Position numbers and translations under genes: made by a program
Notes under the pieces: model-generated
What the model saw: only the letters and a program-made list of their open reading frames with translations
Told to the model about the DNA's origin: nothing
Database searches by the model: none
Source: Hymenobacter glacialis
GTDB taxonomy: Bacteria > Bacteroidota > Bacteroidia > Cytophagales > Hymenobacteraceae
NCBI RefSeq assembly: GCF_001816165.1
Contig: NZ_MDZC01000047.1
Coordinates: 1 to 64,000 of the forward strand
Length of the DNA: 64,000 bases
Reading direction: 5' to 3'
Part shown: piece by piece, positions 8,436-20,276 of the stretch
Numbering within the stretch: the stretch's first letter is position 1
Layout of the letters: every line of letters begins with the position of its first letter

Positions 8436-9749
8436 TTGAAACACTTACTACTTCAATTGCTGGCCTCCGTGCTGCTGGCTGCGCCGGCGCTGGCGCAGAA
8501 TCAGCCGGGCGGTACGCCCCTGCTTCCGAACCGGATAGACGGCTTCGGTGCTCCGGCAGCGGCCACCGTGCCCGTGAACCGGCCCCGCGACGAAGCCACC
8601 ATCGACATTCTGGGCAGCTACTACCAGCAGGACGGCACCCACGGCGCGGTGGAAGGCGGCCGCGGCACCGAGCAGCTCACCGACGTGACGCCCACCATCA
8701 TCCTCAACATTCCGCTGGATACGGTGAGCCGGCTAACCGCCAACATCGGCACCGACTTTTACGCCTCCGCTTCTACTGACCGGATTGATTTTGCCCTGTC
8801 CACGCCCTCCAGCCGCGACGAGCGGATACACGCCGACTTTGGCTACACCCGCGAGCAAAAGGCCAAGGGCACGCAGTGGGGCGCGGGAGTGGGCTTTTCG
8901 CAGGAATACGATTACCTGTCGTTCAACGGGGTGGGCTCCTTCGCCAAGACTTCGGCCGATGGCAACCGGCAGCTGGGCGTCACGGCCCAGGTCTTTATTG
9001 ACCAGGCTACCTTAATCAGGCCCATTGAGTTGCGCAGCGCCCCGGCCGTGGGCGATGGTGCCCGCCAGAGCTACAACGTGTCGATTTCGTACTCTCAGGT
9101 GCTCACCAAGCGCCTGCAAGCAAGCATCACCACGGAGCTGGTGCAGCAGAACGGGCTGCTGAGCACGCCGTTTCACCGGGTGTATTTTTTCGATAACCCC
9201 GACCCAAACCGGGCGCTCACGGTAGGCGATAATTTCGCGCCGCTCGCGCCCTCGGCGGCCCGGATTGAGAAGCTGCCCAACTCCCGCTTTAAGTACCCGG
9301 TGGGGCTGCGACTGAACTACTACGCGTCGGACCTGGTCCAGATTCGCTCCTACTACCGCTTCTACAACGACAATTTTGGCATTCAGGCCCACACGTTTGA
9401 GTTGGAGCTGCCGGTAAAAGTGACGCCCTTTATCGTGCTCTACCCCTTCTACCGCTACCACCAGCAAACGGCCTCCACCTACTTTGCCCCTTACCTGGGC
9501 CATTCCATTACTGATAAATTCTACACGTCCGACTACGACCTGTCGGGCTTCACGGCCCACAAAACGGGCCTGGGCCTGCGCTACTCGCCGGTGTACGGCA
9601 TCGGCCGCTTCCGCGTGCCGGGCCACGACCGCGCGGGCCGGGCGCGCGTGATGCGGTTCCGGTCGGTGGACCTGCGCTATGCGCACTACCAGCGCAGCAC
9701 CGACCTCACCGCCGACATCCTGAGCTTCGACCTGGGCTTTGCGCTGTAG
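8436..9749 (+). CDS. DUF3570 outer-membrane protein
   Basis: No ATG fits. The best start is the TTG at 8436, which gives MKHLLLQLLASVLLAAPALAQ, a clean signal peptide, and 437 residues. The mature protein has the alternating hydrophobic/aromatic pattern of a beta-barrel throughout (for example YNVSISYSQVLTKRLQASI and LRLNYYASDLVQIRSYYRFY) and ends in hydrophobic FDLGFAL, as expected of a barrel's last strand. It matches the DUF3570 family in size and architecture and, as I recall for that family, lies just after DUF4266. It may form an outer-membrane pore or receptor for the lipoprotein; this is inference. Confidence 0.85.
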   Translation: MKHLLLQLLASVLLAAPALAQNQPGGTPLLPNRIDGFGAPAAATVPVNRPRDEATIDILGSYYQQDGTHGAVEGGRGTEQLTDVTPTIILNIPLDTVSRLTANIGTDFYASASTDRIDFALSTPSSRDERIHADFGYTREQKAKGTQWGAGVGFSQEYDYLSFNGVGSFAKTSADGNRQLGVTAQVFIDQATLIRPIELRSAPAVGDGARQSYNVSISYSQVLTKRLQASITTELVQQNGLLSTPFHRVYFFDNPDPNRALTVGDNFAPLAPSAARIEKLPNSRFKYPVGLRLNYYASDLVQIRSYYRFYNDNFGIQAHTFELELPVKVTPFIVLYPFYRYHQQTASTYFAPYLGHSITDKFYTSDYDLSGFTAHKTGLGLRYSPVYGIGRFRVPGHDRAGRARVMRFRSVDLRYAHYQRSTDLTADILSFDLGFAL

Positions 9750-9850
9750 GCCAATGGCTGAATGGGCCGGCGCGTGACGCAGGAGCTTACTTTGTGGTGC
9801 ACCGCACCCCTCACGCTACTGGCGGTGGCCTTTTTCTCCCTTTTTGATTG

Positions 9851-10264
9851 ATGATGAAGCACTGGCTGGTTAAATCTGAACCCGAAGCATACTCCTGGGC
9901 CACGTTTGTGCAAGAAGATGGCACCGCCTGGACCGGCGTGCGCAACTACCAGGCCCGCAACAACCTCAACCTGATGCAGCCCGGCGACCTCGTGCTGTTT
10001 TACCACAGCGTGAGCGAAAAAGCCGTGGTGGGCATTGCCGAAGTAGCCGCCCCGGCCGCCCCCGATGCCACCGCCGAAGCCGGTTCGCCGTGGGTGGCCG
10101 TGGCCCTGCGCCCGGTGCAGCCCCTGCCCCTGCCCGTGAGCCTGGCCCAGCTCAAGGCCGATGCCCGCCTGAGCGAGCTGGCCCTGCTGCGCCAGTCGCG
10201 CCTGTCGGTGCTGCCCGTGCGCCCCGAAGAGTTTGATACCATATTAGCGCTGGGCACGAAATAA
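9851..10264 (+). CDS. EVE domain protein
   Basis: The product is about 138 residues and is a single EVE domain, a PUA-like fold related to YTH that binds modified bases in DNA or RNA. The hallmarks are MKHWLVKSEPEAYSW at the start, WTGVRNYQARNNL at about 30, and MQPGDLVLFYHS. These match bacterial homologues of thymocyte nuclear protein 1. ATGATG at 9851/9854 gives two equivalent starts. Standalone EVE proteins are usually housekeeping genes of uncertain role. No restriction genes flank this copy, although a modified-cytosine-reading SRA domain is encoded elsewhere (26412-26858). Confidence 0.9.
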   Translation: MMKHWLVKSEPEAYSWATFVQEDGTAWTGVRNYQARNNLNLMQPGDLVLFYHSVSEKAVVGIAEVAAPAAPDATAEAGSPWVAVALRPVQPLPLPVSLAQLKADARLSELALLRQSRLSVLPVRPEEFDTILALGTK

Positions 10265-10368
10265 AGGGAATTGCACAGAACAAAAAGGCAGGCTTCGGTT
10301 GTATCTTTAAAACAACAGCCACTGGTAACGGTGGCGACTACACAGTTGCTTTTCTTAAGCGCAAGGGT

Positions 10369-11961
10369 ATGAAACTCTGCTACTTTTCCCTGCTGCTCAC
10401 TTTTGGAGTACTGGCTGGCGCGCCGGCACTCCAGGCCCAAAAGCGCGTTCTGGCGCCGGCCCCGGCCCACGCCCCGGTGCAGCCAGCCCGCACCGAGCTG
10501 CCTCTGACGGCTTCGGAAAGCGAAGTGCACGTGCAGCCCCTGCCCTTCGACAGCACGGTGGTGCTGCTGGTGGGCCGCGACCGGCCGCTTTCCAACAAGA
10601 CCACTTTTGCGTTTCAGCAGTACGACCAGGGCCTGCGCCTGCGGAACAACACGCCGCTGGAAATCCCCGACGAGTTTGATTTCAACCGGATGTGTGCCGA
10701 AGGCAACACCGTGTACGCCCTTTTCACGTCGCGCAGCATGCCCGGCCGCCTGCTGGCCGCTGCTTACAATGGCCACCTGGGCCAAGTGCGCACCCAGCAA
10801 TTTGAGACCCGCCTGAGCCGGGAAATAGTGGAGCTAAAGGCCCTCGAAGGCCGCCTGTTTGCCACGGTGCTGCTCAACGACCAGCTCCACGTTACGGCCC
10901 TGCTGCTCAACGTGGCCACCGGCCAGATGCAGTACCTCTCCTCCATCTACGAGCCCCTGCCTACCCAATTCACCTTCGTGGCGGATGCCGCCAGCCGCCG
11001 GGCCGAGTACGTGCTCAGCCAGACCAACGGCCGCAAGTCCCGCCTGCTCCTCAAGCAGCTCACGGAGCAGGGCCAGCTGGTGAGCTCCGAATTTGTGCAG
11101 GCCGAGAGCGACCGGAGCCTGATTACGGCGCAACTCACGCCGCCGCAGGACACCACCGCCCGCCTGCTGATGGGCACCTATTCCCTGCGCGACCCCAACT
11201 ATGCCCAGGGCCTGTTTGCCACCGACCTGCGCGCCACGGCGGGCACCGGCACCAAGCCCCCGCTGCGCTTCTACGATTTCCTGCGCCTGAAGCATTTTTT
11301 CGATTACCTCAAGCCGGCGCGCCGGGCCAAGCTCCGCGAACGCACCGAACGCCGCGTGGCCCGCTCGGTGCCGCCCCTGCGCTGGCGCTACCGCCTGCTG
11401 CTGCACGAGCTGCTGCCCCAACCCGACGGCGGCTACGTGCTGGTGGCCGAAGTGTACTACCCGCACTACCGCTACAACAGCTACAGCAGCTTTCCGGGGG
11501 CACTTGCCGGCGGAACCACGCAGATGGGCTCCTACGGCAGCAACTCGCGCGTGTTTGATGGCTACCAGACCACCCACGCGCTGGTGTGCGGCTTCGACCG
11601 CTCCGGCACGCTGCTCTGGGACAACACCTTTGTGGTAGAGAACCTGCGCCGCCGCAAGCTGGAAGAAGCCGTGCGCCTGCAAACCCTGCCCGACGGACGG
11701 CTGGCGCTGGCTTACCTCGACGAAGAAAAGCTGCGCTACAAGCTCATCAACCGGGCCGAATCGTCGCCCAACGACCACCACGTACCCATTCAAACTGGCT
11801 CGGGTGGGGGGGCAGCGGGCGCGGAGCGCATCAGCGATACCTCGCAGTCCGACGTGATGCCGTGGTTCGGCAGCCGCTTCGTGGCTTCGGGCTACCAGCG
11901 CGTGCACCCCGCAAATGGCCCTCCCCGCGAGGTGTTTTTTATGAATTCGGTCGTTTTCTAG
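10369..11961 (+). CDS. Secreted protein of unknown function
   Basis: The product is 530 residues with a signal peptide (MKLCYFSLLLTFGVLAGAPALQAQ). No lipobox and no transmembrane segment follow. The mature part has recurring beta-rich stretches spaced as in a propeller or repeat protein (LRLRNNTPLEIPDEFDF, LPDGRLALAYLDEEKLRYKL, PDGGYVLVAEVYYP), plus a Gly/Ser/Tyr-rich loop near residue 370 (YRYNSYSSFPGALAGGTTQM). I do not recognise a named family. The context (EVE gene upstream, convergent barrel gene downstream) gives no clue. The base composition matches its neighbours. Confidence 0.65.
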   Translation: MKLCYFSLLLTFGVLAGAPALQAQKRVLAPAPAHAPVQPARTELPLTASESEVHVQPLPFDSTVVLLVGRDRPLSNKTTFAFQQYDQGLRLRNNTPLEIPDEFDFNRMCAEGNTVYALFTSRSMPGRLLAAAYNGHLGQVRTQQFETRLSREIVELKALEGRLFATVLLNDQLHVTALLLNVATGQMQYLSSIYEPLPTQFTFVADAASRRAEYVLSQTNGRKSRLLLKQLTEQGQLVSSEFVQAESDRSLITAQLTPPQDTTARLLMGTYSLRDPNYAQGLFATDLRATAGTGTKPPLRFYDFLRLKHFFDYLKPARRAKLRERTERRVARSVPPLRWRYRLLLHELLPQPDGGYVLVAEVYYPHYRYNSYSSFPGALAGGTTQMGSYGSNSRVFDGYQTTHALVCGFDRSGTLLWDNTFVVENLRRRKLEEAVRLQTLPDGRLALAYLDEEKLRYKLINRAESSPNDHHVPIQTGSGGGAAGAERISDTSQSDVMPWFGSRFVASGYQRVHPANGPPREVFFMNSVVF

Positions 11962-11987
11962 CGCTTGCTGCCAGCGTGGAACCGGGC

Positions 11988-12659
11988 TTAAGGTCGAAGC
12001 GGGCCCAATCGGTAAGTCAGATGCACGTTCGCCCCCGTCCCCGTCAGCAATATTCCCAAAGCACTGGTTGGCGGGATGAAGATGTTTCTGTTTAGGGTGA
12101 ATTCTGTTCCCAGGGCCAAGTGCGGCCCCAGCAGGTAGCGCAGACTCATCCCGCCCACCAGATGAGGAGAGAAACTCGTGTTTACAGGCCCCTTATAGGA
12201 CTCTTTGCCGCTAGCCTTGGTAGTGGTTGCGTTTAACCTCTCCCGGCCAAACAATACGGTTCCGCCAACCAACCAGTCGAACTGGAGGTGCCGCTGCGGG
12301 CGGCTGCGGCCAAACCTCACCAGCAGCGTAGCCGCGGCACCACGTGTTTTTTCTTCTGTGTAGCGGGTGTACGGTTCCCCCGTTAAATAGTCAGTGCCCT
12401 GCTCGGAATGTTCCTGATTACGACCTCCGAACTGAAGGGCTGCCTGGAGCGCAGTACGAGCTCCAATACTGCGGCCAACCAGCACATTCACGGGCTTCAA
12501 CCGCACATAAGGCGTATTAAAATCCCAATACTGCTGCAGGGCCGCGCCCGCTCCCACGTACCACTGGGGTTTGTGAGTGGTAGAATCGGGCGCCTGGGCG
12601 CCTGCGGTATGGTAGCCGAGGGCAAGCGCCGCCGAACCCATGAATAGCAGGTAGTTCAT
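11988..12659 (-). CDS. Putative outer-membrane beta-barrel protein
   Basis: I start at the ATG at 12659 (MNYLLFMGSAALALGYHTAGAQ), which gives a signal peptide and 223 residues; upstream in-frame codons give no signal peptide. The mature part looks like an eight-stranded barrel, with alternating strands such as WYVGAGAALQQYWDF, GAAATLLVRFGR and LALGTEFTLNRNIFI, and closing NVHLTYRLGPLRP. It is of the general size of the small PorT/OmpW-like barrels of Bacteroidota, but I cannot name a family. It is convergent with the preceding secreted-protein gene, 26 bp apart. Confidence 0.65.
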   Translation of the reverse strand: MNYLLFMGSAALALGYHTAGAQAPDSTTHKPQWYVGAGAALQQYWDFNTPYVRLKPVNVLVGRSIGARTALQAALQFGGRNQEHSEQGTDYLTGEPYTRYTEEKTRGAAATLLVRFGRSRPQRHLQFDWLVGGTVLFGRERLNATTTKASGKESYKGPVNTSFSPHLVGGMSLRYLLGPHLALGTEFTLNRNIFIPPTSALGILLTGTGANVHLTYRLGPLRP

Positions 12660-12935
12660 GCAAGGAATGTAGGCCCACTGCATAACGCACACAGTTCGAA
12701 GCCAAATATAGCTGTACTTACCGTGAGACTACCGGAAGTAAACTACGAGCCACAGGAGCTACCCGCCCGCCGCACCACCAGCGCAAACAGCCATCGGCAA
12801 GAGCTGAAAAGAACTGATGACGCCCTGGCGAGCCAAGGTAGGCAGCGCCGGCATACAGTCTCTGAATGGTGGGGGTGCAACTGTAGCAGGGGTTGCGTGC
12901 GTACAACGCACCTCTTTCTTCGTCACTTTTGCTTC

Positions 12936-13490
12936 ATGATTCTAAAACTTCGCTTCCCCGCCCTCTTCTTGTTCCTGCTGTTGGTGGGCTGCCGCGCCGG
13001 TGGCCCCGGCACGCCCGCTACCACGGTAGCCTCGTTTTTCTCGAAATACGATAACCGCTCCGGCTTCAAAACCGCCGACTGGTCTGCCGACTTGCTCGAG
13101 CGCATGGCCCTGGTGAAAGCCGCCAAGCTGCTGGGGGGCTCCGAGCTCACCAACGCCATCACGGGCATTCGCAAAGCGCGCGTAATCTCCTTCGCTCCCA
13201 CCACCGGCTCGGCCCAGAACCTGGCCGAGCAAGGGCTGCTGCAGGAGGCCACGGGCATCCTGCAAGGCAATAAGTACGAGCCGCTGTCCATGGGCTCCAC
13301 GCTCGGCAGCGACTACCAGGTATCGGTGCGGGCCAACGGCGACCGGGTTTCCGAGTTTGCCGCCACGGGCAAGCTCCCCGACGTGGCCGACTCGTTCGTG
13401 CTGGTATCGGTGGAGGGCAACTTCACCCGCTCGCAGGTGCAGGCCCTGGCCAAGTACCTGCCCCAAATTGTGCAGGCCACAGCCAGGTAG
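12936..13490 (+). CDS. DUF4252 lipoprotein
   Basis: I choose the ATG at 12936 (MILKLRFPALFLFLLLVGC), which gives a lipobox cysteine at residue 19 and 184 residues; an upstream extension is open but lacks a signal. The mature domain matches DUF4252 lipoproteins of Bacteroidota: an N-terminal helix pair (LLERMALVKAAKLLG), the ITGIRKARVISF strand, then FVLVSVEGNFTRSQVQALAKYL near the end. It should be anchored in the outer membrane. A -7-like box CACTTTTG lies only 4 nt before the ATG, so the mRNA may be leaderless. Function unknown. Confidence 0.8.
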   Translation: MILKLRFPALFLFLLLVGCRAGGPGTPATTVASFFSKYDNRSGFKTADWSADLLERMALVKAAKLLGGSELTNAITGIRKARVISFAPTTGSAQNLAEQGLLQEATGILQGNKYEPLSMGSTLGSDYQVSVRANGDRVSEFAATGKLPDVADSFVLVSVEGNFTRSQVQALAKYLPQIVQATAR

Positions 13491-13521
13491 TCGGGTTTCA
13501 ACCCTTTTTCTTGACAACAAA

Positions 13522-13621
13522 AAGAACGTCATGCTGAGCTTGCCGAAGCATCTCTACCGCAGTAGTAAATGAATTACTTACACGGTAGAGATGCTTCGGC
13601 TCCGCTCAGCATGACGTTCTT
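13522..13621. repeat. Palindromic dispersed repeat (CATGCTGAGC family), complete copy
   Basis: Arms of about 39 bp at 13522-13560 and 13583-13621 are near-perfect inverted copies. The ends are AAGAACGTC and GACGTTCTT, with CATGCTGAGC and GCTCAGCATG inside. The loop also has AGTAA/TTACT symmetry. Other complete or half copies are at 36325-36420, 16272-16303 and 54669-54708. Confidence 0.8.
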
Positions 13622-13642
13622 ATTTGACTCTCGTTCAGACCC

Positions 13643-14935
13643 TTACGCCTTGCCCATCAGGGCTTCAATGTCATCGGCCTGTAGGGGAATGTTGGCCATC
13701 AGGTCCTCGTTGCCGCTGGCGGTGAGCAGAATGTCATTCTCCAGGCGAATGCCCAGACCTTCTTCCGGGATGTAGATGCCGGGCTCCACGGTGTACACCA
13801 TGCTGGCTTCGAAGGTGCGGTACTTGTAGCCCACGTCGTGCACATCGAGGCCCAGGTAGTGGCTGGTGCCGTGCATGAAATACTTCTTGTAGAGGGGCGC
13901 GGCAGGGTCCTGGTTTTTCACATCGGCGGCGTTTAGCAGGTCGAGCTTGATGAGCTCCTGCTCCATGCGTTCGCCCACGGCCTGGTGATAGGCTTCTATT
14001 TCGCCACCCGGCACGAGGCGCGTTTTGGCGAAGTCCATCACGGCCAGCACGGAGTCGTACACTTGGCGCTGGCGCGGCGTGAACTTGCCGTTGACGGGGA
14101 TGCTGCGCGAGAGGTCGGCGGCGTAGTTGGCGTACTCGGCCCCAAAGTCCAGGAGAATCACGTCGCCGGCCTGGCACTGGTTGTCGTTGGTGGTGTAGTG
14201 GAGCACGCAGGCGTTTTTGCCGCTGGCCACAATGCTGCCATAGGCCGGGCCGCGGCTGCGGTTGCGCATGAACTCGTGTACGATTTCGGCCTCAATCTCA
14301 AACTCCCACACGCCGGGCTTCACGAAGCCCAACAGGCGCCGAAACGCTTTTTCGGTGATGTTGCAGGCCGTGCGCATGACCTTTATTTCCTCGGGGCTCT
14401 TGATGGCGCGCTGGCGGTGCAGCAGCGGCGCGGCGCGGCGGTAGGTGTGCAGCGGGTACTGCTCCCGAATGGCTTTGATGAAGCGGGCATCGCGCGTTTC
14501 CACTTCCACCACGGCCCGGATGTGCTCGTTGGAGTTCAGGTACACGTTTTCGGCCTCGTTCATGAGGGCGGGCAGCACGGTCTTAAAGCTTTCCAGCCAC
14601 ATGATGGTGCGGATGCCGGAATTGGTCTTGGCCTCTTCTTTGGTGAGCTTGTAACCCTCCCAAATCAGAATGTGCTCGGAGGTTTCCTTCAGGAACAGGA
14701 TTTCGCGGTGCTGCGGCAGGCGCGCATCCGGAAACAGCACGAGGATGCTTTCTTCCTGGTCGACGCTGCTGAGGTAGTAGAGGTCGTTGTTTTGCCGGAA
14801 AGCCAGGGTGCCGTCGGCATTGGTCGGCATGATGTCGTTCGACTGAAAGATGGCCAACGAAGCCGGTGGCAGCTGCTCGCAGAAGCGGCGGCGGTTTTCA
14901 ACAAAATGCTCGGGAGCCAGGGGGGCGTAGCGCAT
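13643..14935 (-). CDS. pepP: Xaa-Pro aminopeptidase (aminopeptidase P, M24B)
   Basis: This cytoplasmic dinuclear metallopeptidase removes the N-terminal residue before proline. The product is 430 residues, full length. The N-terminal AMP_N domain (about 1-150) begins MRYAPLAPEHFVENRRRF. The creatinase-fold catalytic domain contains the metal ligands in order: Asp in LLDFGAEYANYAADLSRS (two Asp), His in GTSHYLGLDVHDVG, Glu in VEPGIYI and Glu in GLGIRLENDILL. The ATG at 14935 gives the normal family N-terminus. It stands alone on the minus strand between a repeat and a 400-bp spacer. Confidence 0.94.
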   Translation of the reverse strand: MRYAPLAPEHFVENRRRFCEQLPPASLAIFQSNDIMPTNADGTLAFRQNNDLYYLSSVDQEESILVLFPDARLPQHREILFLKETSEHILIWEGYKLTKEEAKTNSGIRTIMWLESFKTVLPALMNEAENVYLNSNEHIRAVVEVETRDARFIKAIREQYPLHTYRRAAPLLHRQRAIKSPEEIKVMRTACNITEKAFRRLLGFVKPGVWEFEIEAEIVHEFMRNRSRGPAYGSIVASGKNACVLHYTTNDNQCQAGDVILLDFGAEYANYAADLSRSIPVNGKFTPRQRQVYDSVLAVMDFAKTRLVPGGEIEAYHQAVGERMEQELIKLDLLNAADVKNQDPAAPLYKKYFMHGTSHYLGLDVHDVGYKYRTFEASMVYTVEPGIYIPEEGLGIRLENDILLTASGNEDLMANIPLQADDIEALMGKA

Positions 14936-15339
14936 GGGCGGGATGGGAAGTGTAAGGCGAGAGTTGCGAGCCGCAAGTTAGCCGCCACGCCGCGCATCCC
15001 GCTCCACCTGCCCGGCGCGCTCGGTTTGCATGGCGCATTGAGAACACAAGGTCACCGAGCCCCTGCTGCTGCTGCAAGGCGCTGACCGTGCCCGGAAAAC
15101 GGGTAGCTACTCTCCCCCAAAGCCCTGCTGGAGCGGCAGGAGCTTATGGGAAAAGGTATGCGCAGATGCGGATTACAGGCGGGGCTTCGCACACCAGACC
15201 TATTAGGAAAACATATAATATTATGTCATTTATGCAATTTAATTGCCATCCGTACTAATCAACCTTACTTTAGTACCACGCACTAGCCAACAGGTCACCT
15301 GTTGTCCTCCAAACACCCTTAACCCTTTTCCTACTTACT
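14936..15339. other. 404-bp divergent intergenic region
   Basis: It lies between pepP (leftward) and a small secreted-protein gene (rightward). The half near 15340 is strikingly AT-rich (about 15205-15245), unlike the GC-rich surroundings, and probably carries the rightward promoter. TTACTTTAG at about 15266 is a poor -7 match. No gene or structured RNA is evident. Confidence 0.5.
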
Positions 15340-15708
15340 ATGAAGCATACTTTTTACTCCATGATGCTCGCGGGAGGCTTAATGCTGTTCACGGCGCCCA
15401 CCGTTCGTGCCGCTGCTGCCAGCTCTCCTTCCACCGAAAACCCTACCGCAACGCCTCTCAAAACGGTTGCCACGGCACGCGTAGCCAAAGCGGCCAAAAA
15501 CACCAAATTGACGTCCAAAAAGGTGCGTAAATCCTCGTCGTTATCCCGCAGGTCGATGCTGGCCATCATTGGCCTGGAAGAAGGCAAGACCGTGACCACG
15601 CCCATGCAGCGTGAGCGCCAGCTTCGCTCCCTCCAGAAGCAGCTCCGGGCCAAAACCCGTTCGGAAGCCCGGACCCGCCGGGCACGGTGCGGCCACGCCC
15701 TGCGCTAG
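15340..15708 (+). CDS. Small basic secreted protein of unknown function
   Basis: The product is 122 residues with a signal peptide (MKHTFYSMMLAGGLMLFTAP, cleavage near VRAAAA). The mature part is very rich in Lys, Arg, Ala, Ser and Thr (AKAAKNTKLTSKKVRKSSSL, RERQLRSLQKQLRAKTRSEA) and is probably mostly helical or disordered. No family is recognised. It is a single gene with its own strong terminator 23 bp downstream and an AT-rich upstream region. The composition suggests binding to an acidic partner such as LPS, DNA or polysaccharide, but that is only inference. Confidence 0.6.
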   Translation: MKHTFYSMMLAGGLMLFTAPTVRAAAASSPSTENPTATPLKTVATARVAKAAKNTKLTSKKVRKSSSLSRRSMLAIIGLEEGKTVTTPMQRERQLRSLQKQLRAKTRSEARTRRARCGHALR

Positions 15709-15730
15709 ATAGCCCCCCCTTTCAAAACCG

Positions 15731-15766
15731 AAAAAGCCCCTTGCCAAAACGGCAAGGGGCTTTTTT
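15731..15766. terminator. Rho-independent terminator, bidirectional
   Basis: Perfect arms GCCCCTTGCC and GGCAAGGGGC surround an AAAAC loop, with A's before and eight T's after. It ends the small secreted-protein gene (+) and can serve trxA (-). Confidence 0.92.
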
Positions 15767-15787
15767 TTAGTAAAAAGGAAAACGGAC

Positions 15788-16117
15788 TTACGCCGTTACC
15801 TGCGCTTCGAGCTTTTGGGCCAGTACATGCTTGGGCACGGCACCAACCTGCTTGTCGACAATTTGACCATTTTTGAACACCAACAGCGTGGGAATGCTGC
15901 GGATGCCGTACTTCATTGACGTCTGGGGATTGGCATCAACGTCCACTTTGCCCACTACGACTTTGCCTTCGTACTCGCCGGCAAGTTCTTCCACTACGGG
16001 GCCTACCATGCGGCAGGGGCCGCACCATTCGGCCCAGAAATCGACCAATACAGGCTTGTCGCCGCTGATGATTTCGTCAAAGTTGGCGTCGGTTATTTCA
16101 ATTGCTTTGTGTCCCAT
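15788..16117 (-). CDS. trxA: Thioredoxin
   Basis: This is the cytoplasmic disulfide reductase that supplies electrons to ribonucleotide reductase, peroxiredoxins and others. It is 109 residues with no signal peptide. The active site is W31-C-G-P-C35, preceded by VLVDFWAE, and the cis-proline is in [11 protein letters not shown]. The C-terminal helix is complete. It is followed by the shared terminator at 15731-15766. The start at 16117 ([13 protein letters not shown]) is the only sensible one. Confidence 0.97.
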   Translation of the reverse strand: MGHKAIEITDANFDEIISGDKPVLVDFWAEWCGPCRMVGPVVEELAGEYEGKVVVGKVDVDANPQTSMKYGIRSIPTLLVFKNGQIVDKQVGAVPKHVLAQKLEAQVTA

Positions 16118-16271
16118 TACGGTTTGGGTTGGGTTAAGATTAGTCTGGCGTATACGGCCAACGGGGTCGCAAGGTAGCAGATTGGATGATTAAACATCGT
16201 GTACGGGGGAAAGTTCAGCAGGGATGTTATGGCCGGGCGAAGGGTTGGTTTTTTCTTGTTGAATGCCCTAA

Positions 16272-16303
16272 ACATCATGCTGAGCGCAGCCGAAGCATGA
16301 CGG
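16272..16303. repeat. Half copy of the CATGCTGAGC repeat
   Basis: It contains CATCATGCTGAGCGCAGCC and GAAGCATGACGG, the core of the element seen complete at 13522-13621, but without the second arm. It lies just downstream of the dnaE stop. Confidence 0.6.
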
Positions 16304-16325
16304 CCTCATTGGTCTCATGCCGAAT

Positions 16326-20009
<3,684 letters not shown>

Positions 20010-20023
20010 TAGGCGCTGCGCTT

Positions 20024-20104
20024 AATGAGGAATGGAGAATGGAGAATGAGGAATGAAGAATTGTCGTCTGAGAATTCTTCATTCCTCATTCTCCATTCCT
20101 CATT
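20024..20104. repeat. Inverted repeat of AATGAGGAATGGAGAAT units
   Basis: The left arm 20024-20062 and the right arm 20072-20104 are inverted copies; the left arm has one extra GGAGAAT unit. This GAAT-rich type of palindrome is a common dispersed repeat. It occupies the dnaE 5' flank and would form a hairpin in any long dnaE leader. Confidence 0.7.
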
Positions 20105-20276
20105 TTAGTAAAGATACCCCCGAGCGGCGGGCATTCCCAAACCCCATTTGCCTGCTGCCTGATTCCCTGAGCGCTGCGTTTTTCAGGTGCAATGATGTAG
20201 CTGGCTGAATCTCAGTTCAGCCAAAAGCAGCTCGCCGATTAGTGCGCCACCGCGTGTAGCTCCCCTGCCCGCCGGC

